Assembly: GCF_029714205.1 (NCBI RefSeq) | Contig: NZ_CP121648.1 | Location: 2,108,001-2,172,000, forward strand | From: Methylobacterium sp. CB376 | GTDB taxonomy: Bacteria; Pseudomonadota; Alphaproteobacteria; Rhizobiales; Beijerinckiaceae | DNA length: 64,000 nucleotides | Reading direction: 5' to 3' | Part shown: positions 25,840-35,315 of the stretch, piece by piece | How the letters are laid out: each line of letters begins with the position of its first letter | How positions within the stretch are numbered: position 1 is the stretch's first letter | Program-made: the position numbers and the translations under genes | Notes under the pieces: model-generated | What the model saw: only the letters and a program-made list of their open reading frames with translations | The model's database searches: none | What the model was told of the DNA's origin: nothing

Positions 25840-26232
25840 GTGCGTCCAGGTGGCACCGTGATCATCGGAGTGCCGCACGTGCCGGCGGCGCACGCCCGGA
25901 TCCCGAACTACCTGATCAACGCGGTGCCGCATCACCTCACGTGGTGGACAAAGGCGGCGCTGGAAGCGGTCGCAGCCCGGGCCGGTCTGGTCAGCGCCGC
26001 GGTCGAGATCGCGCCCTGGAGCGACGTGGATGCGATCGTGTACTGGATGGAGCGCTGCTCACCGGTGAAATGCTGCCAGGTTCATTATCGGCACTCCTGG
26101 GCGTGGCACGCCTCCGCGCTGATCGGCTTCATGGGTGGGTTCGTGATGCGGAAGCTCAAGCCGGAGCCGTTCCGCCCCGATGATGAGGGTGCATCACTGC
26201 TGCTGGTGGCGCGCAAGCCCGCAATCGCATGA
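25840..26232 (+). pseudogene. SAM-dependent methyltransferase, C-terminal part
   Basis: The frame opens RPGGTVIIGVPHVPAAHARI, the post-motif III segment of class I methyltransferases, and continues HHLTWWTKAALEAVAARAGL to the end at 26232. The SAM-binding GxGxG half is missing upstream, so it is a remnant. The apparent GTG start at 25840 is inside the conserved region. Confidence 0.65.
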
Positions 26233-26617
26233 TCGATCCGCCTTAAGGTGCACTCAATGCACCAGTTGTGTCTGCATGGGCATTCCCATACGAACTCTTG
26301 GGACGGCAGTAGACACCAACTGTGGGCCGGCACCGAACGTTAAGGCGGCGCTCAGCACCCCGTCAGGCCCTCATCTAGCCCAAAGTAAGGCACGCGACCT
26401 GCGCTCCCTCCCGGACAGAATTGTCAACAAAACGACGGTTTTTCAGCCACTTAATCCTGTAAGGATTGTGTGCCAGGAAATCAAAATCAGACGCCGGCGG
26501 TGTCTTGCCCGCCTGCCACACCGAGGTCGCTCGCATAAGAGCGGCGTATGGAACCAGCTCGCAAATCCGCCTTGCGGACTACGCCGCGCTGCCCATCCGC
26601 AGCGCGGCAAATATCCC
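26233..26617. other. Stretch without recognisable genes
   Basis: Slightly lower GC. One plus frame near 26470-26640 reads like protein in part but has no partner or start signal. It ends at the MFS transporter stop. Confidence 0.35.
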
Positions 26618-27925
26618 CTACGCCGTCGTACTCGGTGCAGTAGAAACTGCCTCACGCCCGCGCTCTGGCACGAGGGACAGGGCTGCCGAGATTAGCGCGA
26701 ACAGCACGAGCGGCAGCAAGCTCATCGTGAAGCTGCCACTGGCATCCTTGATCGCGCCGATCAGGTAGGGGCCAAGGAAACCGCCGAGATTGCCTACCGC
26801 GTTGATCGCCGCGATGCTGGCGGCGGCGGTAGCAGGACGCATCTGCTCGGTCGCCAGTGCCCAGAACGGCCCCTTCAGCATGTAGACACCGACCGCTGCG
26901 ACCGTCAGCGCGCAGATGACGGGGACAAGGCCCGACAGCACCGTGCCGCCGGCGAGCCCGAGGGCAAGCACTAGGAAAGAGAGCGCGAGGTGCCAGCGAC
27001 GCTCTCGCGTCTGGTCGCTGTGGCGGCCCCAGAGGATCATCGCCACCGAGGCGAAGCCGTAAGGGATGCTGTTGAGCAGGCCGGTCTCGAAATTACCGAG
27101 GCCGAAACTCTTGACGATCTGTGGCGTCCAAAACGAGAGCCCATAGCTGCTTGCCGTCGAGCCGAAGTAGATTGCGGCGAACAAGATTAGTCGGCGGTCA
27201 CGCAGCGTCTCCCGCATAGGGGGCTTCGCCTCTCCGCCGCTAGCGTTGTTCCGCCCCGCCTCGCTCCGGAGGCGCAGTTCGAGCCAATCGCGCTCGGCTG
27301 GAGGCAGCCACGCGGCTTTGTGCGGACCGTCGGGTAGGACCACGAGCACGACACCTGCCAGCAGCACGGCGGGCAACCCTTCGAGGATGAACAGCCACTG
27401 CCAGCCGGCCAGGCCGAGCCCGGTCACGTTGAGCAGCGCGCCGGAGATCGGCGAGCCCAGGAACGACGAGATTGGGATCGAGATCATGAAGATGCCGACG
27501 ATCCGCGCCCGGTACTCGGACGGGAACCAGTAGGTCAGGTAGAGGATCACGCCCGGGAAGAACCCGGCCTCCGCTACGCCGAGCAGGAAGCGCATGGCGA
27601 GGAACGACCACGGCCCCTGCACGAACGCCATGGCGACGGAGATCAGGCCCCAGGTCGCCATGATCCGGGCGATCCACAGCCGCGCCCCGTAGCGCTCCAG
27701 CATCAGGTTGCTCGGTACCTCCATCAGGAAGTAGCCCAGGAAGAAGATCCCAGCGCCCCAGCCGAATACGGTGGCAGAAAGGCCGATGTCGTGGTTCATC
27801 TGGATCGCGGCGAACCCAACGTTCACCCGGTCCAGGAATGAGACGAAGTAGGCAAGGATCAGGAACGGCACGAGCCGCCATCCGATCCGCCGCATCGCCG
27901 AGCGTTCCAGTTCGGCATCAACCAT
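26618..27925 (-). CDS. MFS transporter, anion:cation symporter (ACS) type
   Basis: 435 aa with twelve predicted membrane helices. N-terminal ACS hallmarks are FVSFLDRVNVGFAAIQMNHD in helix 1, YFLMEVPSNLMLERYGARLW, and the RFLLGVAEAGFFPG segment of helix 4. ACS members import organic acids such as tartrate, phthalate or glucarate with protons; the substrate here cannot be told. Complete, with ATG 27925. No regulator or catabolic gene is next to it, so it may be a displaced cargo gene. Confidence 0.88.
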   Translation of the reverse strand: MVDAELERSAMRRIGWRLVPFLILAYFVSFLDRVNVGFAAIQMNHDIGLSATVFGWGAGIFFLGYFLMEVPSNLMLERYGARLWIARIMATWGLISVAMAFVQGPWSFLAMRFLLGVAEAGFFPGVILYLTYWFPSEYRARIVGIFMISIPISSFLGSPISGALLNVTGLGLAGWQWLFILEGLPAVLLAGVVLVVLPDGPHKAAWLPPAERDWLELRLRSEAGRNNASGGEAKPPMRETLRDRRLILFAAIYFGSTASSYGLSFWTPQIVKSFGLGNFETGLLNSIPYGFASVAMILWGRHSDQTRERRWHLALSFLVLALGLAGGTVLSGLVPVICALTVAAVGVYMLKGPFWALATEQMRPATAAASIAAINAVGNLGGFLGPYLIGAIKDASGSFTMSLLPLVLFALISAALSLVPERGREAVSTAPSTTA

Positions 27926-28087
27926 GGCGTTCCTCCTCGTTGGCGGCCGTTTCGAGGCCGTTTATGGATGCAGGACCTGTTTATAGAGGTGGCCTGTTCA
28001 TCTGTTAATTGACGCGACTCCACACTCTGCCGAGAAGGAGACGATTTTGTCGATCCAGCTTGACGACCTCAGGCTCAAAGCCGCGAG

Positions 28088-28981
28088 GGGCCTGTCGCCT
28101 ACGCGAATGAGCCGACGTTCACGGGTCGTTAGCCATGCCCGCCCAGCTTGCCGCTCCGCCTCGGAGCCGGCCCATGATCCTCAGCGCCCTCGCCCTCACG
28201 CTGAAGCGGCAGGCCCGAGACGACTTCCGAGGCCGGCATTTCGAGGCCACCCTCATCGTCCAGGCCGTCTCCTGGTACCTGCGCTACGCCCTCAGCTATC
28301 GTGACATCGAGGAGATGTTCCTGGAGAGGGGCATGGAGGTCGACCACTCCACCATCAACCGGTGGGTGCTCGCCTACGCGTCCACCATTGAGCGGCGCCT
28401 GCGCCGGTTCCGCAAGCCGCACTGCGGCTCGGTGCGCGTGGACGAGACGTACATTCGGGTCCGGGGTCAGTGGCACTACCTGTAGCGCGCCATCGACAAA
28501 CACGGCGAGGCGGTCAACTTCCTGCTCACCGCCCAGCGCGACCTCGACGCGGACAAACGCTTCTTCCGCAAGATGCTACAGGATCAGCCGCTGCTCGCGC
28601 CCGACCGCATCGGCACCGATGGTGCTGGCCCTTACCCGCCGGCGATCGCCGAGAGCCACAAGGAGGGCCTGCTGCCGCGCACGCCCACCCACCACGTCAC
28701 CAAGCACCTGCAGCAAGGGATTGAGAGCGACCACTTCAGGGTGAAGCGGGCGATGCCGCGGGTGGGTGGGTTCCGCTCCTTCACCACGGCCCGGCGCACG
28801 ATCCAGGGCTTCGAGGCCATGCTGTGGCTGCGCAAGGGCTTTGGCTCCTCAGGGGCGTGGACCGTGCGCGAGCAGAACCAGCTGCTGGCCACCTGCTTCC
28901 GGCCTCGCCGTCGCGAACAAAGCGTGAAAGCGGGGACGGGGAGCCCCTTCTGCCGCCTGAACCCGAGTTTGCGACAGGCCC
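28088..28981 (+). mobile_element. IS6-family element, copy 2 (decayed)
   Basis: Ends GGGCCTGTCGC (left, with CTA for AAA next) and the inverse of GGGCCTGTCGCAAAC. Flanks AGCCGCGA and CTGTTGAG differ, so there is no target duplication. The transposase inside is broken. Confidence 0.9.
28174..28927 (+). pseudogene. IS6-family transposase (copy 2), nonsense and frameshift
   Basis: It is closely similar to the intact copy at 17829, but the Tyr codon in QWRYLYRAI has become TAG at 28483-28485. An extra C near 28908 shifts the last residues (CFRPRRREQ instead of CFGLPVANK). The catalytic residues are otherwise kept, so decay looks recent. Confidence 0.92.
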
Positions 28982-29255
28982 CTGTTGAGTTGGTCTATTC
29001 AGGGGATGCGCTCAACCGCGTCCTGTGTAGGACCGGGTTGCTGCACTCTCCGGTGTCCTCCGCCGAGTGCGGCAGGCGGCCGGGCTTGCCGAGAACCTTG
29101 AGCCCGGCCGCCGCCCTCAGGCCCGCTCCAAGATTTTGTTCTTAGTAGCAAAGAAGTGCTGGTGATTGTCCGGGTGTGCGACAGAGCACACCCGTGCACC
29201 AGAAAGCCAGATACGTCTTCTTCATCGCAACAACGTGAGAGATGAGGAGGATGTC

Positions 29256-29456
29256 ATGAACGCCCACGACAGCACCTTCGAGCAGCACGACGACCGCCAG
29301 ACCGCCGAGTGCGCCACGGACGAGTTGTCCGCTCACGATCTCGACGCGGTGGTCGCCGGAGCCGGGATCGGCACGGTGGCGCCGGAACAGTTCAAGCCGG
29401 GAGGCTACGCCGGGCTCAAGGGATTGTGGTGGGAGTGGACGCACCAGCTCTTCTAA
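29256..29456 (+). CDS. Short peptide with double-glycine-type leader (1)
   Basis: 66 aa. The leader is acidic and ends TDELSAHDLDAVVAGAG, close to the ELSxxxLxxVxGG motif of bacteriocin/RiPP leaders, here with GAG for GG. The following ~29 residues are Gly-rich and aromatic (PGGYAGLKGLWWEWTHQLF). A strong AGGAGG site precedes ATG 29256 and a perfect terminator follows. No processing or export gene is adjacent. A secreted, modified or antimicrobial peptide is inference from the leader only. Confidence 0.6.
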   Translation: MNAHDSTFEQHDDRQTAECATDELSAHDLDAVVAGAGIGTVAPEQFKPGGYAGLKGLWWEWTHQLF

Positions 29457-29461
29457 TGAAA

Positions 29462-29485
29462 AAGGCCCGGGTCTCCCCGGGCCTT
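29462..29485. terminator. Bidirectional terminator
   Basis: AAGGCCCGGG / CCCGGGCCTT, 10-bp perfect stem with a TCTC loop, AAA before and TCTC after. It lies directly after the leader-peptide gene and faces a minus-strand frame. Confidence 0.9.
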
Positions 29486-29508
29486 CTCGTATCAGGTGGG
29501 AGCGAGGG

Positions 29509-29724
29509 TCAGGCGGCGGCGTGGGCCGCCTTCAGGGCCGGGACCTTCTTGTAGTGCTGGACGATCCCATAGGTGACCATCACGCCGCCGCGCAGCGAGA
29601 GAGCGACCAGGGCTACGCCGCCCGTTGGAGGATGGGCTGTACCTGGACGGCCGACCACGTCCGGCCCCGCGCCGCCGTGACACTCTCCCTGGTCCAGTCG
29701 GACCGGGGAAGGCACGGCCTCCAC
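29509..29724 (-). CDS. Possible small membrane peptide
   Basis: Only the end of this frame looks natural: GVALVALSLRGGVMVTYGIV then QHYKKVPALKAAHAAA, one hydrophobic segment and a basic tail. The true start is unclear. Upstream sequence is a dispersed repeat block, so the gene may be a shorter peptide. Confidence 0.3.
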   Translation of the reverse strand: MEAVPSPVRLDQGECHGGAGPDVVGRPGTAHPPTGGVALVALSLRGGVMVTYGIVQHYKKVPALKAAHAAA

Positions 29725-29800
29725 TCACCCTTGCCCTGTGCCGGTCCGCGCAAGCCGCCATGCCCGCGAGGTCCCATGGTGGGCTGTTGCCTTGAGGTGC
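29680..29800. repeat. Dispersed repeat block, copy 2
   Basis: Inverted match to 14625-14760. Here it directly abuts the GC hairpin at 29802, whereas in the other locus about 500 bases separate the two parts. Confidence 0.7.
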
Positions 29801-29801
29801 G

Positions 29802-29837
29802 GCGGCCGGGCTCGCTGTGCGGGTGGAGCCCGGCCGC
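29802..29837. repeat. GC hairpin of duplicated block, copy 2
   Basis: Same 12-bp stem and loop as 14080-14115, in inverted orientation. The sequence that follows to about 30075 also matches the minus strand of the other locus. Confidence 0.8.
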
Positions 29838-30205
29838 TGGCTGCAACGACCGACCGCTGGATCGGGGATGTCAGGCGGTCGCTGCCTTCGCCCTCGCCGG
29901 GGAGAGAGGTCGGTCTCGAATAGAAGGGGCGACGGCCCGGGATCTCTGCAAGCGAGAACGAGGTGAACCCGGGTCGCCGCCGTGCCAGCTGGGTGTTCAG
30001 CGCGGCAGGCGAAAGGCTGGGTCGGGATGGTTAACAAAGTGCTACCGGCAGCAGAACGCCCGGCGGCTGTCCCCTACCGCCAGGCGTCTGTTCGGCTCAG
30101 ACCCATGAGACTCACGCAAGTCTGACCAACCCGAGCTCGATTGGCGAGTTCAAGCGTTGCCTTTCCGACTGGCGTTAAATGGCGTCAGATAACGGCCCGG
30201 TGCTC
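29838..30205. other. Intergenic stretch with duplicated tail
   Basis: About 30005-30075 repeats the minus strand of 13890-13820 and carries the short frame GWLTKCYRQQNARR. No gene is supported beyond this. Confidence 0.4.
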
Positions 30206-30240
30206 TGGGGTCTGTCGCAAACGCGAACGCGCCGTCGTTC
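30206..30240. mobile_element. IS6-family end remnant
   Basis: GGTCTGTCGCAAACGCGAAC is the outer end of an IS6-family element. No transposase follows; MITE copy C begins 76 bases on. Confidence 0.65.
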
Positions 30241-30315
30241 ACCCGCACGCGCCCGGAGCGCGAGACCGGCCGGAACACGGGCCCTGAGGCGATGCTGGCC
30301 GCCCCCAGCCAGTCG

Positions 30316-30394
30316 GGGCATGTCGCAAAGATTTTTGGCGTAGAAAAGTATGCTCCCAGCATGGACGCACTCCAGTCCGACGGGGCGTATCGGG
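30316..30394. mobile_element. MITE-like repeat, copy C (truncated)
   Basis: It begins GGGCATGTCGCAAAG and follows the other copies for 79 bases. It is then cut by the inverted repeat of IS256 copy 2 at GGTCGTGTCCCC. The right half is missing. Confidence 0.85.
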
Positions 30395-31184
30395 GGTCGT
30401 GTCCCCAGGGGTGGTGTAGCTGCGGCGTGGCGGCCACGGTCACCGGGCGTGGCCGGGGACGATCAAGCTGCCAGGGTGGGCAGGCTGACAAGGGGATCAT
30501 TGCCGATCGGGGCGATGCTTTCCAGGGTCATGGAGCGGGCGCGCTGGACGGCCCACTCATCGTTCTGCTCGAGCAGGAGCGCGCCGACGAGGCGGGTGAT
30601 GGCCGCCTCATCGGGGAAGATGCCGACCACCTCGGTGCGCCGCTTGATCTCGCCGTTGAGGCGCTCCAGCGGGTTCGTGGAGTGCAGCTTGACCCGATGC
30701 TGGGCGGGAAAGCCCATATAGGCCAGCACGTCGGGCTCAGCGTCGTCCATCAGGGCTGCGAGCTTGGGCACCTTGGGTCGGAGCTGATCGGCCACCCGCC
30801 GCCATTGCTGACGGGCTGCCTCGGCGTCGTCCTGGGCGAAGGCGGTGGCGATGAAGGCCGACACGACGCGCCGCCCGCTGCGGCCGGCGTGGGCGAGCAC
30901 GGTCCTCATGAAGGGGACGCGGCACCGCTGCCAGGTCGCGTTCATCACCTTGGCGACCGACGCCTTGAGGCCCGTGTGGGCGTCCGAGATCACCAGCTTC
31001 ACGCCGCGCAGGCCGCGGCGCGCCAGCTTGCGCAGGAACCCGGTCCAGAAGGTCTCGGCCTCGGAGGGGCCGACGTCCATGCCGAGCGCTTCCCTGCGGC
31101 CGTCGCTGTTCACACCGACCGCCAAGATCACCGCGACAGAGACGATGCGCCCGGCTTGGCGCACCTTCACGGAGGTCGCATCGA
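30395..31184 (-). mobile_element. IS256-family element, copy 2 (cut by IS6 copy 3)
   Basis: Its end GGTCGTGTCCCCAGGG lies inside MITE copy C. Its other end is lost at 31185 where IS6 copy 3 starts. It therefore arrived after the MITE and before the IS6 element. Confidence 0.88.
30463..31184 (-). pseudogene. IS256-family transposase, N-terminally truncated
   Basis: About 240 C-terminal residues, from [14 protein letters not shown] to the end [10 protein letters not shown], nearly identical to the intact copy at 54499. The N-terminal DNA-binding region was removed by IS6 copy 3. Confidence 0.9.
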
Positions 31185-32065
31185 GGGCTTGTCGCAAACT
31201 CGGCTGCGAGCAGCAGAAGGGCGTCTGCCGCCCCGTTTTCATGCTTTGTTCGCGACGGGAAGTCCGAAGCACTGCGCGAGCAGCTGGTTCTGCTCCCGAA
31301 CGGTCCATGCCCCTGAGAACCCGAAGCCCTTGCGCAGCCACAGCATCGCCTCGAAGCCCTGGATCGTCCGCCGCGCTGTGTGAAAGGAGCGGAACCCGCC
31401 CACCCGCGTGACCCGGAAGTGGTCGCTCTCAATCCCTTGCTGCAAGTGCTTGGTGACGTGGTGGATGGGCGCGCGTGGCAGCAGGCCCTCCTTGCGGCTC
31501 TCGGCGATCGCCGGCGGGTAAGGGCCAGCACCATCGGTGCCGATGCGGTCGGGCGCGAGAAGCGGCTGATCCTGTAGCATCTTGCGGAAGAAGCGCTTGG
31601 CCGCTTCCAGGTCGGGGTTGGCAGTGAGCAGGAAGTCGACCGCCTCGCCATGCTTGTCGATGGCCCGGTACAGGTAGCGCCACTGACCCCGGACCCGAAT
31701 GTACGTCTCGTCCACGCGCACCGAGCCGCAGTGCGGCTTGCGGAACCGGCGCAGGCGCCGCTCGATGGTGGACGCGTAGGCGAGCACCCACCGGTTGATG
31801 GTGGAGTGGTCGACCTCCATGCCCCTCTCCAGCAGCATCTCCTCGATGTCACGATAGCTGAGGGCGTAGCGCAGGTACCAGGAGACGGCCTGGACGATGA
31901 GAGTGGCTTCGAAGTGCCGGCCCGTGAAGTCGCCGCGGGCCTCTCTCTTCAGCGTGAGGGCGAGGGCGTTCACGATCATGGGCCAGCTCCGAGGCGGAGC
32001 GGCAAGCTGGGCGGGTATGGCTAACGACCCATGAACGCGAGCCCGTTCGCGTTTGCGACAGGCCC
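31185..32065 (-). mobile_element. IS6-family element, copy 3
   Basis: Bounded by GGGCTTGTCGCAAAC and the inverse of GGGCCTGTCGCAAAC. The left flank is IS256 copy 2 and the right flank a solute-binding protein gene, with no shared target bases. This junction joins two formerly separate segments. Confidence 0.9.
31239..31979 (-). CDS. IS6-family transposase (copy 3), small in-frame deletion
   Basis: 246 aa. All catalytic motifs are present ([33 protein letters not shown]), but four residues are missing just after the final Glu region (FRVTRVGG in place of FRVKRAMPRVGG). Activity is therefore doubtful. Start ATG 31979. Confidence 0.9.
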   Translation of the reverse strand: MIVNALALTLKREARGDFTGRHFEATLIVQAVSWYLRYALSYRDIEEMLLERGMEVDHSTINRWVLAYASTIERRLRRFRKPHCGSVRVDETYIRVRGQWRYLYRAIDKHGEAVDFLLTANPDLEAAKRFFRKMLQDQPLLAPDRIGTDGAGPYPPAIAESRKEGLLPRAPIHHVTKHLQQGIESDHFRVTRVGGFRSFHTARRTIQGFEAMLWLRKGFGFSGAWTVREQNQLLAQCFGLPVANKA

Positions 32066-32422
32066 CTCGAAGACGACCGGGATCGTCCCCGTCGCCGCGC
32101 GCGCCGCAGGCACCACGGGCGCACCCCCGGGGGCGACCAGGACCGCGATCCCGCTGCCCGCCAGCTCCTTGGCGAGCGCGGGCAGCTGCTCGTAGCGCCC
32201 GTCTGCCCAGCGGTAGGCGATCGCGACGTCGCGGCCCTCGACGAACCCGGCGTCGGCGAGCCCCCTGCGAAAGGCCTCGAGCCGGCTGGCAACGCGCTCG
32301 GGCGTCTCGGAGCCGAGATACCCGATCATCGGCAGCGTCGGCGACTGCGCCCGCACAGCGCGGGCCATTACGCCGCCGAGCAGGGCGCCGACAGGCCCGA
32401 TGAGAATGTCGCGTCGTCTCAT
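32066..32422 (-). pseudogene. ABC transporter substrate-binding protein, N-terminal part
   Basis: MRRRDILIGPVGALLGGVMA is a Tat/Sec-like signal. It is followed by IGYLGSETPERVASRLEAFR and YRWADGRYEQLPALAKEL, typical of the ABC_sub_bind (tryptophan/tyrosine-like ligand) family. The frame is cut after about 119 residues, at GTIPVVFEG, by IS6 copy 3; family members are about 320 aa. Confidence 0.8.
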
Positions 32423-32498
32423 CGCTCGCTCCTCGACGAGCGCCGGGCATCACGCCGCGTCCGGCGCTGGCTGGTCATCAGCATCCCGTCCGGCCGCG

Positions 32499-32990
32499 CT
32501 ACTGGTTGTGCAGAACAACTTCGAATGCCTCGTCGGGGGACGGTGGAACGAAGAAGCTTGTGAAGAGATCATAATCTTCGTCACTGACGATGAACTCGTG
32601 CTCTCCACTCTCATTTCTGCGACGCAGGCGGGATTTGCAAATCTCATCTGTAACGTTGAGATAGTGAAGCTGGTGCGCGCATCCCGCGTCCTCGAACAAG
32701 GTGCGCATCCATGCTCGACTGCTTGGTGTATTTGCAGGAAAGTCAAGCACAAGTGAGAGCCCGTTACGGAGCAAATCTACCAAATGCGGCGCGATGGCAT
32801 TCCGCAACCGTGTGGAATTGCGAACATAATCAGCCAAGCTGTTCTGTTCTCCGGGATAAAGGCGGGAAAGCCAGTGATCTTCTCTCACGATCACCGTGCT
32901 TGGGCGACGGCCCAATTCCACGACGAGAGTTGATTTTCCAGCCGCGATCTTACCGCACACAAGGTGCAGCGTGGGTTTGTTCAAAGACAT
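32499..32990 (-). CDS. P-loop ATPase/kinase, zeta toxin- or CPT-like
   Basis: 163 aa with Walker A CGKIAAGKSTL at residues 12-22, an acidic REDHWLSRLYP after strand 2, and a lid-like RLRRRNESGEHEF. This is the layout of small stand-alone kinases of the COG4639/chloramphenicol-phosphotransferase-like group, which phosphorylate small molecules. A zeta-toxin role is possible but no antitoxin is next to it. Complete and moderately lower in GC than the island average. Confidence 0.75.
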   Translation of the reverse strand: MSLNKPTLHLVCGKIAAGKSTLVVELGRRPSTVIVREDHWLSRLYPGEQNSLADYVRNSTRLRNAIAPHLVDLLRNGLSLVLDFPANTPSSRAWMRTLFEDAGCAHQLHYLNVTDEICKSRLRRRNESGEHEFIVSDEDYDLFTSFFVPPSPDEAFEVVLHNQ

Positions 32991-33695
32991 GCATTTCGAC
33001 CTTGAGAGACGCTAAGCGCATGATGTTCACATACGGACGGTCCCGGCCCGACGCATCAGGCCGGGCGGTTAATTCGCCCCATGCTCGCGGTCGCCGCGAT
33101 GTGAACAAGGAAGGTCATGCCTCGATGATGCCAGCGCGTGCGCTTTCAGTCCAGCGCTCGCGTGTCTGGTTTCATGTTCTGCATGCCTTTGTGTGAGCAG
33201 CAAAGTTGGGTCGGATGCGGAACATCCGCTTCGTGGCCAGAGGTCAAGGTCCGGTTGCCACCCTGAGCAGCCGGTTCGTGTGGTACGATTTGGGTGTAGC
33301 CCTGCCGGACCAGCCCGGAGCCGGTTCAAAAAGGCGCGCCGACCATTCAAAGCGAACCGTCGATCAGGAGACCATCCGGAGCGAACCGACCGGCCCGCCC
33401 GTGTAGGTCAGAGCCGATCTCCGCGCCTCCATGGACGAGCAGGACACCCAGAGCGCTTGTCAGCAACTCGAAGCCTTCGCCGTCGAACGGGGGCACCGTC
33501 CGGCATCCGGGTCCCGTTCGGGATGTGGGTCGCCCGCACCGCATCCGCGTAGCGGTTCATCAGGGCGAGCTCGTCGGGCGAGAACAGGGTCTGGGCCGGC
33601 GGGAAGCAGCGCCATTCGCGTAAGGCGGGCCTATGGAACGAGAAGAGCCCGCCATGGTGGAAGCCGGACGGTCTGAAGAGGTCAATGTGTGGCCG
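32991..33695. other. Decayed stretch
   Basis: No intact gene. On the minus strand around 33500-33620 a frame reads AQTLFSPDELALMNRYADAV then RATHIPNGTRMPDG, which looks like a true protein fragment without start or end. Confidence 0.35.
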
Positions 33696-33791
33696 CATAA
33701 GGGCTTGAGGTCCTCAGGCGCCTGGGGCGTGCGGGAGCACAACGAGTTGCTCGCGCACTGCTTCGGATTTTCCATCACGAACAAAGCGTAA
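33696..33791 (+). pseudogene. IS6-family transposase, C-terminal scrap
   Basis: SSGAWGVREHNELLAHCFGF then SITNKA-stop is the last 32 residues of the IS6 transposase, more diverged than the other copies. It marks an older insertion, now nearly gone. Confidence 0.8.
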
Positions 33792-33901
33792 AGCGGGGAT
33801 AGCCGAGCACCTTCTGCCTCCCGAGCCCAAAGGTGCAATCTCGCACAGATTAAGGCCGGGTAAGTCTTATCGTACTCCAATCTCTAATGAGGAATACGGC
33901 C

Positions 33902-34120
33902 ATGTCTCGCACCCTCATTACCATCGACCTTCAGCCCTCTGAACTGTCCGATGATGACCTCGAGCATGTCGCGGGCGGTCTGACCCCGGAGGGGCTGGGC
34001 AAGATAGCGACCACGGTCATCAAAGCGACGGTTGCGTTCGGCACAGCGGTCGCTGATGGTTTCGCGCTTTCTGGTGGGCCGAAATTCCCAGGTACGTCCA
34101 ACTGTTCGCACTGTCTGTGA
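33902..34120 (+). CDS. Short peptide with double-glycine leader (2)
   Basis: 72 aa. The leader ends SELSDDDLEHVAGG with Gly25-Gly26, an almost ideal match to bacteriocin/RiPP leaders cut by C39 peptidases. The 46-residue core is rich in Ala/Thr/Gly (IATTVIKATVAFGTAVADGF) and ends GTSNCSHCL, with two Cys and several Thr/Ser that could be modified. Ribosome site GAGGAA precedes ATG 33902. No LanM, radical SAM or C39 transporter is nearby. Best RiPP candidate of the window. Confidence 0.68.
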   Translation: MSRTLITIDLQPSELSDDDLEHVAGGLTPEGLGKIATTVIKATVAFGTAVADGFALSGGPKFPGTSNCSHCL

Positions 34121-34254
34121 ATAGCCTAGCAGCACTATAATAACCGAGGGGTCAATGGGTGTAATACTCATAGCCCCTCTGCCGCGAAGACCGAGAACTG
34201 CTTTTTCTAGCCACACTCGTGCAAATAAATTCACACTGTCACTAGAATTGCAAA

Positions 34255-34440
34255 CTAATATCCTGAGATCATACTATTGGAAATTGTGATTTTTAAAAAA
34301 TCGGCCTGACTATCTACCGATTTTATGTTTGCTGATGTTTTATGAGAAGTTCCACCGGCTGCGATTTCAAGCTCCTCATCTGTAATAGCGTCGATTTCGT
34401 TATGATCATTGGCTATAATTTCTGGCTTGTCTGTCGGCAT
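34255..34440 (-). CDS. Short peptide with double-glycine leader (3)
   Basis: 61 aa from ATG 34440, preceded by GGAGATCTAAT. The acidic leader ends DAITDEELEIAAGG (Gly29-Gly30). The 31-residue core TSHKTSANIKSVDSQADF ... ISNSMISGY has no Cys and is rich in Ser/Thr/Asn. GC content is clearly below the island average. It points toward the leader-peptide gene at 33902 from the other strand, 135 bases away. Confidence 0.6.
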   Translation of the reverse strand: MPTDKPEIIANDHNEIDAITDEELEIAAGGTSHKTSANIKSVDSQADFLKITISNSMISGY

Positions 34441-35315
34441 ATTAGATCTCCAGATCTGTGAGCCGGATGCCGTCACCTCATCTTGCGACAAGTATCTAGG
34501 CCATGAAATTCATAGCATGGCTGACCCAACATATATGTGCTCGACCGCACAATGATCGTGATGCGCACCTCAGCCATTAGTGGTGCCTCTCTAAGGTATG
34601 CCTAAACGGACATGCTGCCGCCGCATGGCGAGTGGCGGCCGGGCGACAGAGGGGAGAGAGCACCTGGCTGCCTGCCGCGTCCGCGAGCCGTGCGGTACAG
34701 CCCTCAGGCGCGGCACGCGCAGTATGCCGAGGTCCAGTGCACGGTGGATGACGGCCAGGCCACCCCACGGAGGGCCGGCTGCCTGCCGCGCTGCAAGGTG
34801 GCGGTCTCCAAGAGCGACGGGCGCAGCATCGCCAACTCAGTGCGCCACGCAAGGGTGGCGGCCGGACCGGTTCCACCTATGCGCCCGGTCGCCTGCCGCG
34901 CGACAACCGGCGTGAAGACAGCAGCGCAGCAGGCGCGAGGACGGCGGAGGCGGTGCGGGCACGCGACAGCCGGCGTGAGGCAGTGCCGGGCTCGCCGAGG
35001 CGAAGGCATGGCTGCGCTCCGCCCCCCCCCCGCTCCGGTTGGGTCCCTTGGGGGCGGCCCTCGCACGAAGGCAGGGTCGCGCTACGGGGCGAATTACCGG
35101 CCCGCTATCGCGAAGGCGAGACAGCCCCCACCCGGGTGACTTCGCCTGACAGGGGTGTCAGCATTTCAGCAATTGGCGCCGTGTTCAAAATAAGGCGATA
35201 CCGCACATAGATATCTTGTAGACTTGCATCTAGTCGAGTGGCGGGCCTTTCCGGTCCCTTCCGCCTCGATACAGGAGCTGTATGTTCCTGCGTGCAACCT
35301 TTTTGGAGGTAGAGC
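34441..35315. other. Stretch with no certain gene
   Basis: The first 150 bases are AT-rich and would hold the promoter of the minus-strand leader-peptide gene. From 34610 the DNA turns very GC-rich, with recurring GCCTGCCGCG units and a run of ten C near 35024. Several frames stay open but none has natural composition. The last 60 bases carry the GGAGG site of the next gene. Confidence 0.4.

Noticed and set aside
34598..35139. Possible protein in the GC-rich block around GCCTGCCGCG units
   Set aside because: All frames stay open because of base composition. None has a ribosome site, hydrophobic core or known motif.
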